Assembly (NCBI GenBank): GCA_963732775.1
Contig: CAVTAR010000004.1
Coordinates: 1-64,000 of the forward strand
DNA from: CAVRQM01 sp963732775
GTDB lineage: Bacteria > Pseudomonadota > Alphaproteobacteria > Acetobacterales > Acetobacteraceae
Length of the DNA: 64,000 bases
Direction: 5' to 3'
Shown here: piece after piece, positions 32,932 through 41,049 of the stretch
Position numbering within the stretch: position 1 is the stretch's first letter
How the letters are laid out: every line of letters begins with the position of its first letter
The notes under the pieces: generated by a model
Database searches by the model: none
Told to the model about the DNA's origin: nothing
Seen by the model: only the letters and a program-made list of their open reading frames with translations
Program-made: the position numbers and the translations under genes

Positions 32932-34391
32932 GCCAGCCGCTCCCGCCAGGCGCGCGCGGCCGCGGCGACGCGCGCCGGGGCGGTGCCGCCGAAGCTGGTG
33001 CGCGAGGCGACCGAGGCGTCGACCGTCAGCACGTCGAACACCGCGGCGGTGATGCGCGGCTCCTCCGCCTGCAGCTCCGCGAGCGTGAGGCCAGGCAGGC
33101 CCACGCCCCTGGCCTCCGCCCGCGCGACCAGCCGGCCGGTGACGTGGTGCGCGGTGCGGAACGGCAGGCCCGGCACGCGCACCAGCCAGTCGGCGAGGTC
33201 GGTCGCGGTGGAAAAGCCGGCCGCCGCGGCCTCATGCATGCGGGGCAGGTCCGGCGCCAGGTCGCGCGCCATGCCGGCCATCGCGGCGAGCGCCAGCGAC
33301 CACGCCTCGGCGGCCTCGAACACCGGCTGCTTGTCCTCCTGCATGTCCTTGGAATAGGCGAGCGGCAGGCCCTTCATCACCGTCAGCAGCGCGACCAGCG
33401 CCCCGGTGACGCGCCCGGCCTTGGCCCGGCACAGCTCGGCCGCGTCGGGGTTGCGCTTCTGCGGCATGATGGAACTGCCGGTGGTGAACGCGTCGGACAG
33501 CCGGGCGAAGCCGAACGGGGCGGAGCACCACAGCACGATCTCCTCGGCCAGCCGCGACAGGTGGGTGGCCGAGATCGCCGCGGCGGCCAGGAACTCCAGC
33601 GCGAAGTCGCGGTCGCTGACGGCGTCGAGCGAGTTGGCCATCGGCCGGTCGAAGCCCAGCGCGGCCGCCGTGGCGTCGCGGTCGATCGGGAACGAGGTGC
33701 CGGCGAGGGCGGCCGCACCGAGCGGGCACTCGTTCAGCCTGGCGCGGGCGTCGGCCAGGCGGGCGCGGTCGCGGGAGAACATCTCGACGTAGGCGAGGAA
33801 GTGGTGGCCGAGCGTCACCGGCTGCGCGGTCTGCAGGTGCGTCATGCCGGGGGTGGGGTCGCCGGCGTGCTCCTCGGCCCGCGCCACCAGGGCGCGCATG
33901 AGCTCGGCGAGCTGGCCGGACAGGCCGTCGATGGCGTCGCGCACCCAGAGGCGGAAATCCGTCGCCACCTGGTCGTTGCGGCTGCGCGCGGTGTGCAGGC
34001 GGCGGCCGGCGTCGCCGATGCGCTCGACCAGCCGCGCCTCGATGTTCATGTGGATGTCTTCCAGCGCGGCGTCGAACGCGAACGACCCCTGCTCGATCTC
34101 GGCGGCGATCGCCGCCAGGCCGCCGGCGATGCGGCGCTCGTCGTCGGCGGTGATGATCCCCACTTGCGCCAGCATGGCGGCGTGCGCCAGGGAGGCCCCG
34201 ATGTCCTGGCGCCAGAGTTTTCGGTCGAAGCCGATGGAGGCGTTGATGTCGCGCATGATCGCCGCCGGCCCGCGCGAGAAGCGGCCGCCCCATTGCTGGT
34301 TCGCACGCTCGGTCTCCGGCCCGGCAAGTTCCGGCCCGGCAAGTTCCGGCCCGGCAAGTTCCGACTCGGCGAGTTCCGGCAGGTCCGGCAC
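32928..34391 (-). CDS. argH: Argininosuccinate lyase
   Basis: 487 aa. Final step of arginine synthesis. The fumarase-superfamily signature GSSIMPQKRNPD is present, as are WGGRFSRGP near the start and TARSRNDQVATDFRLW. The N-terminal extension is a 15-bp repeat (ELAGP x3), so residues 1-27 are probably disordered. The GTG at 34391 lies only 12 bases from the divergent tlpA-like start. Confidence 0.95.
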   Translation of the reverse strand: MPDLPELAESELAGPELAGPELAGPETERANQQWGGRFSRGPAAIMRDINASIGFDRKLWRQDIGASLAHAAMLAQVGIITADDERRIAGGLAAIAAEIEQGSFAFDAALEDIHMNIEARLVERIGDAGRRLHTARSRNDQVATDFRLWVRDAIDGLSGQLAELMRALVARAEEHAGDPTPGMTHLQTAQPVTLGHHFLAYVEMFSRDRARLADARARLNECPLGAAALAGTSFPIDRDATAAALGFDRPMANSLDAVSDRDFALEFLAAAAISATHLSRLAEEIVLWCSAPFGFARLSDAFTTGSSIMPQKRNPDAAELCRAKAGRVTGALVALLTVMKGLPLAYSKDMQEDKQPVFEAAEAWSLALAAMAGMARDLAPDLPRMHEAAAAGFSTATDLADWLVRVPGLPFRTAHHVTGRLVARAEARGVGLPGLTLAELQAEEPRITAAVFDVLTVDASVASRTSFGGTAPARVAAAARAWRERLA

Positions 34392-34403
34392 GGATCACCT
34401 TTC

Positions 34404-34988
34404 GTGAAGCGGCTGCTCCTCCTCGGACTATTCGCCGCGGTGGCGGCAAGCCTAGCCGTGGGCACCCTGCCGCGCAAACCGTCCGCGCCGGCGATTCTGA
34501 CCCCGGTGGGGGCCGCCGAGGCGGCGCCGACGAGGGGGCTGGATGCGCTGGTCCGCACCGACCCGCCGCGCCCGGTGCCGGCGCTGGCGTTCGTGGATGC
34601 CGACGGCACGCGGCATAGCCTGCGCGAGTTCGCGGGCCGCGCGGTGCTGCTGAACGTGTGGGCGACCTGGTGCGCGCCGTGCGTGGCCGAGCTGCCGTCG
34701 CTCGCCGCCCTGGCGCCGCGCGCGAAGGCGGCCGGGATCGACGTGCTGCCGCTGTCGGTCGACCGTGGCGGCACGGTGCGGGTGCGCGCCTTCTTCGCCT
34801 CGCACGGCATCGACGGCCTGCCGGTGTGGAACGACGCCGACGACGCGGCGGGCCAGGCGCTGGGGTTGCGCGGCGTGCCGACCACGCTGCTGATCGACCG
34901 CCAAGGCCGCGAGGTGGCGCGGCTGGAGGGGGCGGCCGACTGGAACGCCGACGCGGCGCTGGGCGCGTTGCAGAAGCTGGTGGAGTGA
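34404..34988 (+). CDS. TlpA-like thiol:disulfide oxidoreductase, membrane anchored
   Basis: 194 aa. Hydrophobic N-terminal anchor or signal (KRLLLLGLFAAVAASLAVG), then a thioredoxin fold with active site W-C-A-P-C in NVWATWCAPCVAELPSL. GVPTTLLIDRQG supplies the cis-proline. Likely keeps cytochrome c or oxidase cysteines reduced in the periplasm. GTG start; the gene is the conventional divergent neighbour of argH. Confidence 0.92.
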   Translation: MKRLLLLGLFAAVAASLAVGTLPRKPSAPAILTPVGAAEAAPTRGLDALVRTDPPRPVPALAFVDADGTRHSLREFAGRAVLLNVWATWCAPCVAELPSLAALAPRAKAAGIDVLPLSVDRGGTVRVRAFFASHGIDGLPVWNDADDAAGQALGLRGVPTTLLIDRQGREVARLEGAADWNADAALGALQKLVE

Positions 34989-35052
34989 GCCGGTCGAGGA
35001 ACCTCCGCCGGCGCCGCACGTCTCGCCACCCAGGGTGTGGGTGGAGCGTGCG

Positions 35053-35640
35053 ATGGACCTGGGATGGATGCGGCCGCTCGGCCGGGCGATGCGGGGGCTG
35101 CGGGCCGGCGCGCACGGGCTGGCCAGCAACAGCGGCTGGCTCGCCGGCGTGCCGGAGGCCATCCATGTCACCAGCCCTGCCTTCGGCGCCGGGCGCGACA
35201 TCCCGGCGAGCTGCACCACCGACGGTCCCGGCCTGTCGCCGGCGCTCGGCTGGACCGGGCTGCCCGGCGGGACCGTGTCGGTCGCCCTGCTGATCGAGGA
35301 CCCGGACATCCCGCTGCCGGTGCCGCTGAACCACGGCATCGTCTACGGCCTGCCGCCCGCGCTGCCGGGGCTTGACGAGGGCGCCGTGCCGCATGCCATG
35401 ACCGGGACGAGCGAGCTGGGCTTCCGCACCGGGCGCAACAGCTTCGGGCGCACCGGCTGGCTGCCGATCACTCCGCCGCCGGGGCACGGGCCACACCACT
35501 ACGCCTTCCAGGTGTTCGCGCTCGACAACGCGCCGCGCTTCGACTGGCCGCCGGGCCGGCACGCCCTGCTGCGCACCATCCGCGGGCACGTGCTGGCGTG
35601 GGGCGTGCTGTTCGGGGTGTACCGAGCGGCCCTGATCTAG
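35053..35640 (+). CDS. YbhB/YbcL-family PEBP-like protein
   Basis: 195 aa. Phosphatidylethanolamine-binding-protein fold: SPAFGAGRDIPASCTTDG, the anion site LLIEDPDIPLPVPLNHGIVYG and the C-terminal GHGPHHYAFQVFALD. Function in bacteria is poorly known. ATG 35053 has GGTGGAG 7 bases upstream, so it is preferred over 35035. It is followed by a hairpin terminator. Confidence 0.88.
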   Translation: MDLGWMRPLGRAMRGLRAGAHGLASNSGWLAGVPEAIHVTSPAFGAGRDIPASCTTDGPGLSPALGWTGLPGGTVSVALLIEDPDIPLPVPLNHGIVYGLPPALPGLDEGAVPHAMTGTSELGFRTGRNSFGRTGWLPITPPPGHGPHHYAFQVFALDNAPRFDWPPGRHALLRTIRGHVLAWGVLFGVYRAALI

Positions 35641-35664
35641 CTCTACGTCTTCGCGAGCATCTTT

Positions 35665-35692
35665 ATCGGATCGCGAGTGAGTGCGATCCGAT
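35665..35692. terminator. Bidirectional hairpin between the PEBP gene and hbd
   Basis: Perfect 10-bp inverted repeat ATCGGATCGC / GCGATCCGAT with an 8-base loop, between two convergent genes. Confidence 0.65.
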
Positions 35693-35698
35693 GACGCT

Positions 35699-36607
35699 CT
35701 ACCGCGTCGGCCGCGGCGGCGTGACGGTGTAGTCGTAGAAGCCGCGGTTCGCCTTGCGGCCGAGCCAGCCGGCCTCGACGTACTTCACCAGCAGCGGGCA
35801 GGGGCGATACTTGCTGTCGGCCAGCCCCTCATAGAGCACCTGCATGATCGACAGGCAGGTGTCGAGGCCGATGAAGTCGCCCAGTTCCAGCGGCCCCATG
35901 GGATGGTTGGCGCCGAGCCGCAGCGCCGCGTCGATAGCGTCGACCGAGCCGACGCCCTCGTACAGCGCGTACACCGCCTCGTTGATCATCGGCACCAGGA
36001 TGCGGTTGACGATGAAGGCGGGGAAGTCCTCGCTCACCGCCGTGCTCTTGCCGAGCCGCACGGCGAGCTGCTGCACCGCCGCGAAGGTCGCCTCGTCGGT
36101 GGCGATGCCGCGGATCAGCTCGACCAGCTTCATCACCGGCGGCGGATTCATGAAGTGCATGCCGATGAAGCGCGCGGGGCGGTCGGTGCTGGCGGCCAGC
36201 CGGGTGATCGAGATGGAGGAGGTGTTGGACGCCAGCATGCAGTGCGCGTTCAGGTGCGGCACGAGGGCCGTGTAGATGGCGCGCTTGACCGGCTCCTTCT
36301 CGGTGGCCGCCTCGATCACCAGGTCGCAGGCGCCGAAGCCGGTGAAGTCGGGCCGGGTCTCGATGCGCGCGAGTGCCGCGCCCTTGTCCTCCTGCGACAG
36401 GGTGCCCTTGGCGACCTGCCGGTCCATGTTGCGCGCAATGGTGGACAGCACGCCGCGCAGCACGTCGGCCTTGGCGTCGGCGATCACCACGCTGATGCCG
36501 GCGCCGGCGCAGACATGCGCGATGCCGCTGCCCATCTGTCCCGCGCCCACGATCCCGACCCGCTCGATGGTCGGCGGCGCCGACGGCGGGGGGGAGGGCG
36601 CGGTCAT
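35699..36607 (-). CDS. 3-hydroxybutyryl-CoA dehydrogenase
   Basis: 302 aa. NAD-binding GIVGAGQMGSGIAHV at about 18-32; catalytic His in FIGMHFMNPPPVM; the C-terminal dimerisation domain is complete (GPLELGDFIGLDTCL). Oxidises 3-hydroxyacyl-CoA in beta-oxidation or in poly-hydroxybutyrate and butyrate metabolism. The ATG overlaps the etfA stop, and the etfB-etfA-hbd order is widespread in alphaproteobacteria. Confidence 0.94.
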   Translation of the reverse strand: MTAPSPPPSAPPTIERVGIVGAGQMGSGIAHVCAGAGISVVIADAKADVLRGVLSTIARNMDRQVAKGTLSQEDKGAALARIETRPDFTGFGACDLVIEAATEKEPVKRAIYTALVPHLNAHCMLASNTSSISITRLAASTDRPARFIGMHFMNPPPVMKLVELIRGIATDEATFAAVQQLAVRLGKSTAVSEDFPAFIVNRILVPMINEAVYALYEGVGSVDAIDAALRLGANHPMGPLELGDFIGLDTCLSIMQVLYEGLADSKYRPCPLLVKYVEAGWLGRKANRGFYDYTVTPPRPTR

Positions 36608-37569
36608 GCCCGTTCCAGCTCCCGCGCGAGCTCGCGGTCGAGTTCCGGCAGCGCCACGAACAGGTCGGCGACCAGGCCGTAGTCGGCCACCTGGAAGATC
36701 GGCGCCTCCTCGTCCTTGTTGATGGCGACGATGACCTTGCTGTCCTTCATTCCGGCCAGGTGCTGGATGGCCCCCGAGATGCCGATGGCGAGATAGAGGT
36801 CGGGCGCCACGATCTTGCCGGTCTGGCCCACCTGATGGTCGTTGGAGACGAAGCCCGCGTCGACCGCCGCCCGGCTCGCGCCCACGGCGGCGCCGAGCTT
36901 GTCGGCGATCGGGTCGAGCAGCCGGAAGTTCTCGCCGGCCTGCATCCCGCGCCCGCCGGAGACCACGACGCGGGCCGCCGTCAGCTCCGGCCGTTCGCTG
37001 CTGGACAGGGCCGAGGAAACATAGCGGCTGCCGCCCGGCGCCTCGATCGCCGGCGCGTCCTCGATCGTGGCGGCGCTACCCTCGGCCGCCCCGCCATCGG
37101 CCAGGACTGGGTCGAAGCTCGCGGCCCGCACGGTGATGACCTTGCGCGCGTCGCTGCTGCGCACCGTGGCGAGCGCGTTGCCGGCGTAGATCGGGCGCAC
37201 GAAGGTGTCGGCGTCGATCACGTCGGAGATGTCGCTGATCGGCTGCACGTCGAGCAGGGCGGCCACGCGCGGCATCACGTTCTTGCCGACCGCGGTCGCG
37301 GCGGACAGCAGGTGGTCGTAGCCGGGCGCCAGCGCCACCAGCAATGCCGCGAGCGGCTCGGCCAGCGCGTGCGCGAACATCTCGGCATCGGCGAGCAGCA
37401 CGCGCGAAACGCCGGGCAGCCGGCTGGCCGCCTCGGCAGCGCGGCGCGCGCCATGGCCGGCGACCAGGGCGTGGACCTCGCCGCCCAGCTTCGCCGCCGC
37501 GGCGACGGCCGAGCGGGCCGGCTGCTTGATGCCGGCCGCGTCGTGGTCGAGCAGGACGAGAGCCGCCAT
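36604..37569 (-). CDS. etfA: Electron transfer flavoprotein alpha subunit
   Basis: 321 aa. The FAD-binding C-terminal domain shows VVSGGRGMQAGENF, GASRAAVDAGFVSNDHQVGQTGKIVAPDLYLAIGISGAIQHLAGM. Carries electrons from acyl-CoA dehydrogenases to ETF-ubiquinone oxidoreductase. Coupled to etfB by a one-base TGATG overlap. Confidence 0.96.
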   Translation of the reverse strand: MAALVLLDHDAAGIKQPARSAVAAAAKLGGEVHALVAGHGARRAAEAASRLPGVSRVLLADAEMFAHALAEPLAALLVALAPGYDHLLSAATAVGKNVMPRVAALLDVQPISDISDVIDADTFVRPIYAGNALATVRSSDARKVITVRAASFDPVLADGGAAEGSAATIEDAPAIEAPGGSRYVSSALSSSERPELTAARVVVSGGRGMQAGENFRLLDPIADKLGAAVGASRAAVDAGFVSNDHQVGQTGKIVAPDLYLAIGISGAIQHLAGMKDSKVIVAINKDEEAPIFQVADYGLVADLFVALPELDRELARELERA

Positions 37570-38318
37570 CAGATCACCTTCGCCTCGGTCCGCAGCTTGG
37601 CCACCAGCTCGGCCACCGAGCCCACCTTCATGCCGGCCTGCCGCTTCGGCGGCTCGGCCACCCGCACCACCGTCAGCCGGGGCGCCGGGTCGACGCCGAG
37701 GTCGGCGGGCTTCATCGTCTCGATCGGCTTCTTGCGCGCCTTCATGATGTTCGGCAGCGAGGCATAGCGCGGCTCGTTCAGCCGCAGGTCGGTGGTCACG
37801 ATCGCCGGCAGGCTCAGCGCCACCGTCTCGAGCCCGCCATCGACCTCGCGCGTGACGTCGAGCGTGTCGCCGTCGATGGCGACCTTGCTCGCGAACGTGC
37901 CCTGCGGCCAGCCGAGCAGGGCGGCGAGCATCTGCCCGGTGGCGTTCATGTCGTCGTCGATCGCCTGCTTGCCCAGGATGACGAGCCGCGGCTGCTCGCG
38001 CAGCACGATCGCCCGCAGCAGCTTGGCCACCGCGAGCGGCTCCAGCAGCGCGTCGGTCTCGACCAGGATGCCGCGGTCGGCGCCCATGGCGAGCGCGGTG
38101 CGGATGGTCTCCGCACAGGACGCGATGCCGAGGGAGACGGCGATGACCTCGGTGGCGACGCCCTTCTCGCGCAGCCGGATCGCTTCTTCCACGGCGATCT
38201 CGTCGAACGGGTTCATCGACATCTTTACGCCTTGCGTCTCGACGCCGCTGCCGTCGGCGCGGACCCGGACCTTGACGTTGTAGTCGACCACCCGCTTGAC
38301 GGGGACGAGGATCTTCAT
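37569..38318 (-). CDS. etfB: Electron transfer flavoprotein beta subunit
   Basis: 249 aa from ATG 38318 (MKILVPVKRVVDYNVKVRV). AMP-binding and family motifs NPFDEIAVEEAIRLREKG and GKQAIDDDMNATGQMLAALLGW are present. An upstream in-frame start at 38381 adds a non-conserved leader and is rejected. Confidence 0.96.
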   Translation of the reverse strand: MKILVPVKRVVDYNVKVRVRADGSGVETQGVKMSMNPFDEIAVEEAIRLREKGVATEVIAVSLGIASCAETIRTALAMGADRGILVETDALLEPLAVAKLLRAIVLREQPRLVILGKQAIDDDMNATGQMLAALLGWPQGTFASKVAIDGDTLDVTREVDGGLETVALSLPAIVTTDLRLNEPRYASLPNIMKARKKPIETMKPADLGVDPAPRLTVVRVAEPPKRQAGMKVGSVAELVAKLRTEAKVI

Positions 38319-38485
38319 GCCACGGTTGTCATGGAAAGGCGGCACCACCGGCTGTTCGTGCGCCATGGGCGGAGCGCACACCGCTCGCCGCTGCGGCGTC
38401 GCCCCCCGCGGCGGCGGCGGAGTATGGGATGCGCCCCGCTCCTGTCAAACCGGCCGCGGTCAGGCTTGGCAAAGCAGCCGGCGGC

Positions 38486-39001
38486 TCACTGCCCGTAATA
38501 GCCGGGCGGATACGGCGCGTAGCTGGGTGGCGGCGGGGGCGGGGGCGCGTAGGCCGCCGGCGCCGGGCCGTAGCCCGGGATCTGGTTGCCCTTGGCGTAC
38601 ATGCACTGCGTGTAGGCGATGTCGTACTGCTGCTGGATGCCGCCCTGGGCGTTGCTGGTGCCGCCGGCGCCGATCGCCGTGCCGCCGACCGCCCCGGCCC
38701 CGGCCCCGATCGCCGCGCCCCGGCCGCCGCCGATCGCCGCGCCCAGGCCCGCGCCCAGCACCGTGCCGAGCAGCGCGCCACCCACGCCGGTCGCATTCGC
38801 CCGCTCCGCCTGTCCGGCCGTCTGCTGCGAGGCGAATTGCTGGCAGGTCGCCTGGTCGGCCTGGAACGCCTCGAACGACTTGCCCTGCCCGGGCAGCACG
38901 GCGACCGTCGAGCCGGTGGGCGCCGAGGCACAGCCCTGCACCAGCAGGAGCGTCGCGAGCGCGGCCGAGGCGGCGCGGGCGGGTGTCATGGACAGTCTCA
39001 T
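38486..39001 (-). CDS. Glycine-zipper lipoprotein
   Basis: 171 aa. Lipoprotein signal with lipobox LLVQGC. A central glycine-zipper segment (GVGGALLGTVLGAGLGAAIGG) resembles outer-membrane glycine-zipper proteins. The tail is Pro/Tyr-rich (APPPPPPPSYAPYPPGYYG). Two conserved-looking cysteines (TCQQF, TQCMY) flank the zipper. ATG at 39001 overlaps the preceding stop; ATG 38989 is an alternative. Confidence 0.8.
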   Translation of the reverse strand: MRLSMTPARAASAALATLLLVQGCASAPTGSTVAVLPGQGKSFEAFQADQATCQQFASQQTAGQAERANATGVGGALLGTVLGAGLGAAIGGGRGAAIGAGAGAVGGTAIGAGGTSNAQGGIQQQYDIAYTQCMYAKGNQIPGYGPAPAAYAPPPPPPPSYAPYPPGYYGQ

Positions 39002-39207
39002 TGTCTCGCCTTCAGCAGCAGCATGAGGATGACGAACAGCAGCAGCGCGCCGCCCTGCAGCACGACGCGCCAGCGCATCAGCGCGTTCGACCGCCGCATC
39101 CCGGCCGCGTCGCCGCCGTTGCGGGCCATGCCGATGAAGCCGGCGAACAGCACGCCCAGCGTGCCGAGCATGGCCAGGCCGACGAGGATGGTGAGCAGCG
39201 TGATCAT
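38998..39207 (-). CDS. Twin-transmembrane (HIG1-type) small protein
   Basis: 69 aa with two membrane helices separated by a short Arg-rich loop (MRRSNALMRWRVVLQG). This matches the alphaproteobacterial twin-TM/HIG1_N family, which relates to respiratory supercomplex factors. It is coupled by ATGA overlap to the glycine-zipper lipoprotein gene. Confidence 0.8.
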   Translation of the reverse strand: MITLLTILVGLAMLGTLGVLFAGFIGMARNGGDAAGMRRSNALMRWRVVLQGGALLLFVILMLLLKARQ

Positions 39208-39224
39208 GGGCGCTATGTGTGTGC

Positions 39225-39265
39225 GGCCGGAAGGGCTTGCAGCCCTCCGCTCCGGCTTTTGGACC
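39225..39265 (-). terminator. Possible hairpin after the ABC transporter operon
   Basis: Imperfect inverted repeat with core GAGGGCT-GCA-AGCCCTTC on the minus strand, flanked by CCGGAG/CTTCCGG. Downstream of the permease stop. No T-run, so weak. Confidence 0.35.
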
Positions 39266-39295
39266 GGATCATTTGTATCCGATTGTCATCGCGGG

Positions 39296-40153
39296 TCACT
39301 CGGCCCGCAGCGGCGCCGGCCGCCACACCACGAGCCGGCTCTCGGCCCAGGTCAGCAGCCCTTCGGCCAGCAGCGCCACCACGGCGACCACGATCATCGC
39401 CGCGAACACGCCGTCGGAGTCGAACGAGCCCTGGGCGGTGGCGATCAGCAGCCCCATGCCGTGCCGGGCGCCCAGGAACTCGCCGACGATGGCGCCCACC
39501 AGGGCGAAGCCGAAGCTGACGTGCAGGCTGGCGAAGATCCACGACAGCGCCGACGGGATGACCACGTGCCGCGTCACCTGCCAGCCGCCGGCGCCCAGCA
39601 TCCGGGCATTGGCGATCAGCGCGATGTCCGCCTCGCGCACGCCCTGGAAGGCGTTGGCGAACACCACGAAGAACACCATCACCACGGCGAGCGCCACCTT
39701 CGACCACATGCCCAGGCCGAGCGAGACGATGAACACCGAGCCCAGCACCACGCGCGGGATGGAGTTGCCGACCTTGATGTAGATCGAGAAGATGTCGGCC
39801 AGCAGCGCGTTGCGGCCCAGCGCGATGCCCGCCACCACGCCCAGGCCGGCGCCGATCAGGAAGCCGAGCCCGGCCTCGTACATCGTCACCCAGATCTGCA
39901 GCCACAACGAACCGATCGAGGTGCCCTCGGTCATCCAGGTGTAGAGGCGCGCCGCGATGCCGCTGGGCTGGCCGTAGAAAAACGGGTCGAGCCAGCCGAG
40001 CCGGGTCGCCAGCTCCCAGCCCCCCAGGATCGCCACCAGCACCAGCAGGCGCATCGCGATGACGAACCGCCGCCGTCGCGCGGCGGCGGTGGCGCCAGCG
40101 CCCCTGGCACTGGCCGTGGTCGTATCGGTAATGACGGTGGTCGTGGTGGCCAT
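39296..40153 (-). CDS. ABC transporter permease, NitT/TauT (SsuC-like) type
   Basis: 285 aa, about six transmembrane helices with the inner-membrane transport signature in the second half (EADIALIANARMLGAGGWQ). Pairs with the ATPase and periplasmic protein encoded upstream; uptake of a sulfonate, nitrate, thiamine-precursor or similar small solute. Substrate not determinable. Confidence 0.9.
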   Translation of the reverse strand: MATTTTVITDTTTASARGAGATAAARRRRFVIAMRLLVLVAILGGWELATRLGWLDPFFYGQPSGIAARLYTWMTEGTSIGSLWLQIWVTMYEAGLGFLIGAGLGVVAGIALGRNALLADIFSIYIKVGNSIPRVVLGSVFIVSLGLGMWSKVALAVVMVFFVVFANAFQGVREADIALIANARMLGAGGWQVTRHVVIPSALSWIFASLHVSFGFALVGAIVGEFLGARHGMGLLIATAQGSFDSDGVFAAMIVVAVVALLAEGLLTWAESRLVVWRPAPLRAE

Positions 40154-40157
40154 CGCC

Positions 40158-40970
40158 TCAGCCCCCCTGCTCGCGCCGCGCCCGCAGCACCTCGTCGCGC
40201 AGATCGTCCGAGAGTTTGCGCGCGATGTCGATGAAGCTGCGGTCGTAGCGCAGTTCTGCGATGGCGCGCGGGCGCGGCAGGTCGATGGCGTAGACCGACT
40301 TCACCCGCGCCGGCCGCGTGGTGAGCACGGCGACGCGGTCGGCGAGCAGGATCGCCTCGTCCAGGTCGTGCGTCACGAACAGCACGGCGGCGCGGTTCTG
40401 CGACCACAGGCCGAGCAACTCCTCCTGCATCAGCTCGCGGGTCTGCACGTCGAGCGCCGAGAACGGCTCGTCCATCAGCAGCACGGCAGGGTCGTTGATG
40501 AAGGTCTGCGCGAGCGCCACGCGCTTCCTCATGCCGCCCGAGAGCTGGTGCGGGTAGCTCGCCTCGAACGCCGACAGGCCGACCCGGCGCAGCCAGTCGC
40601 GCGCCCGCTCGGTCGCCGCGCCGGAACGCTCACCGCGGAAGCGCGGGCCGGCGACGACGTTGCCGAGCACGGTGCGCCAGGGGAACAGCGCGTCCTGCTG
40701 GAACACGAAGCCGACGCGCCGGTCGATGGCGCGCACCGGTTGGCCGAACAGGCTGACGCTGCCGGCCTGCGGGCGGGCGAGCCCGGCGACCAGGCCGAGG
40801 GTGGTGGACTTGCCGCAGCCGGTGGGACCGACGATGGCGACGAACTCGCCCGGCGCGATGGCGAGGTCGAAATCCTCCAGCGCCGATAGGGACGTGCCGT
40901 CGGGCCGCGGGAAGCGGCGGGCGACGCCGGCCAGGGCGACGGCGGCCACTTCCTGCGGCTCGCCCCTCAC
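40158..40970 (-). CDS. ABC transporter ATP-binding protein, NitT/TauT type
   Basis: About 270 aa. Walker A GPTGCGKST, Q-loop FVFQQDALFPW, signature LSGGMRKRVALAQ, Walker B VLLMDEPFSALD and switch VTHDLDEA are all present. The GTG at 40970 is preferred; the only longer start (GTG 41018) would run through the large inverted repeat at 40962-41042. Confidence 0.92.
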   Translation of the reverse strand: MRGEPQEVAAVALAGVARRFPRPDGTSLSALEDFDLAIAPGEFVAIVGPTGCGKSTTLGLVAGLARPQAGSVSLFGQPVRAIDRRVGFVFQQDALFPWRTVLGNVVAGPRFRGERSGAATERARDWLRRVGLSAFEASYPHQLSGGMRKRVALAQTFINDPAVLLMDEPFSALDVQTRELMQEELLGLWSQNRAAVLFVTHDLDEAILLADRVAVLTTRPARVKSVYAIDLPRPRAIAELRYDRSFIDIARKLSDDLRDEVLRARREQGG

Positions 40971-41042
40971 CCCGGCCCTCTTCGCAAGGGAGAGGGTGCA
41001 GTCTTCCCCCTCTCCCACCGGGAGAGGGCTGGGGTGAGGGGC
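40962..41042. repeat. REP-like palindromic element
   Basis: Outer arms GCCCCTCACCCCGGCCCTCT (40962-40981) and AGAGGGCTGGGGTGAGGGGC (41023-41042) are inverted complements with one mismatch. A second nested hairpin GGGAGAGGG/CCCTCTCCC (40988-41016) lies inside. The CCCTCACCCC...CCCTCTCCC pattern resembles dispersed palindromic repeats seen in many proteobacterial genomes. It sits between the binding-protein and ATPase genes. Confidence 0.8.
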
Positions 41043-41049
41043 CGAGCGC

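Noticed and set aside
40970..41018. Longer N-terminus for the ABC ATPase
   Set aside because: It would translate the palindromic repeat and adds no conserved residues.
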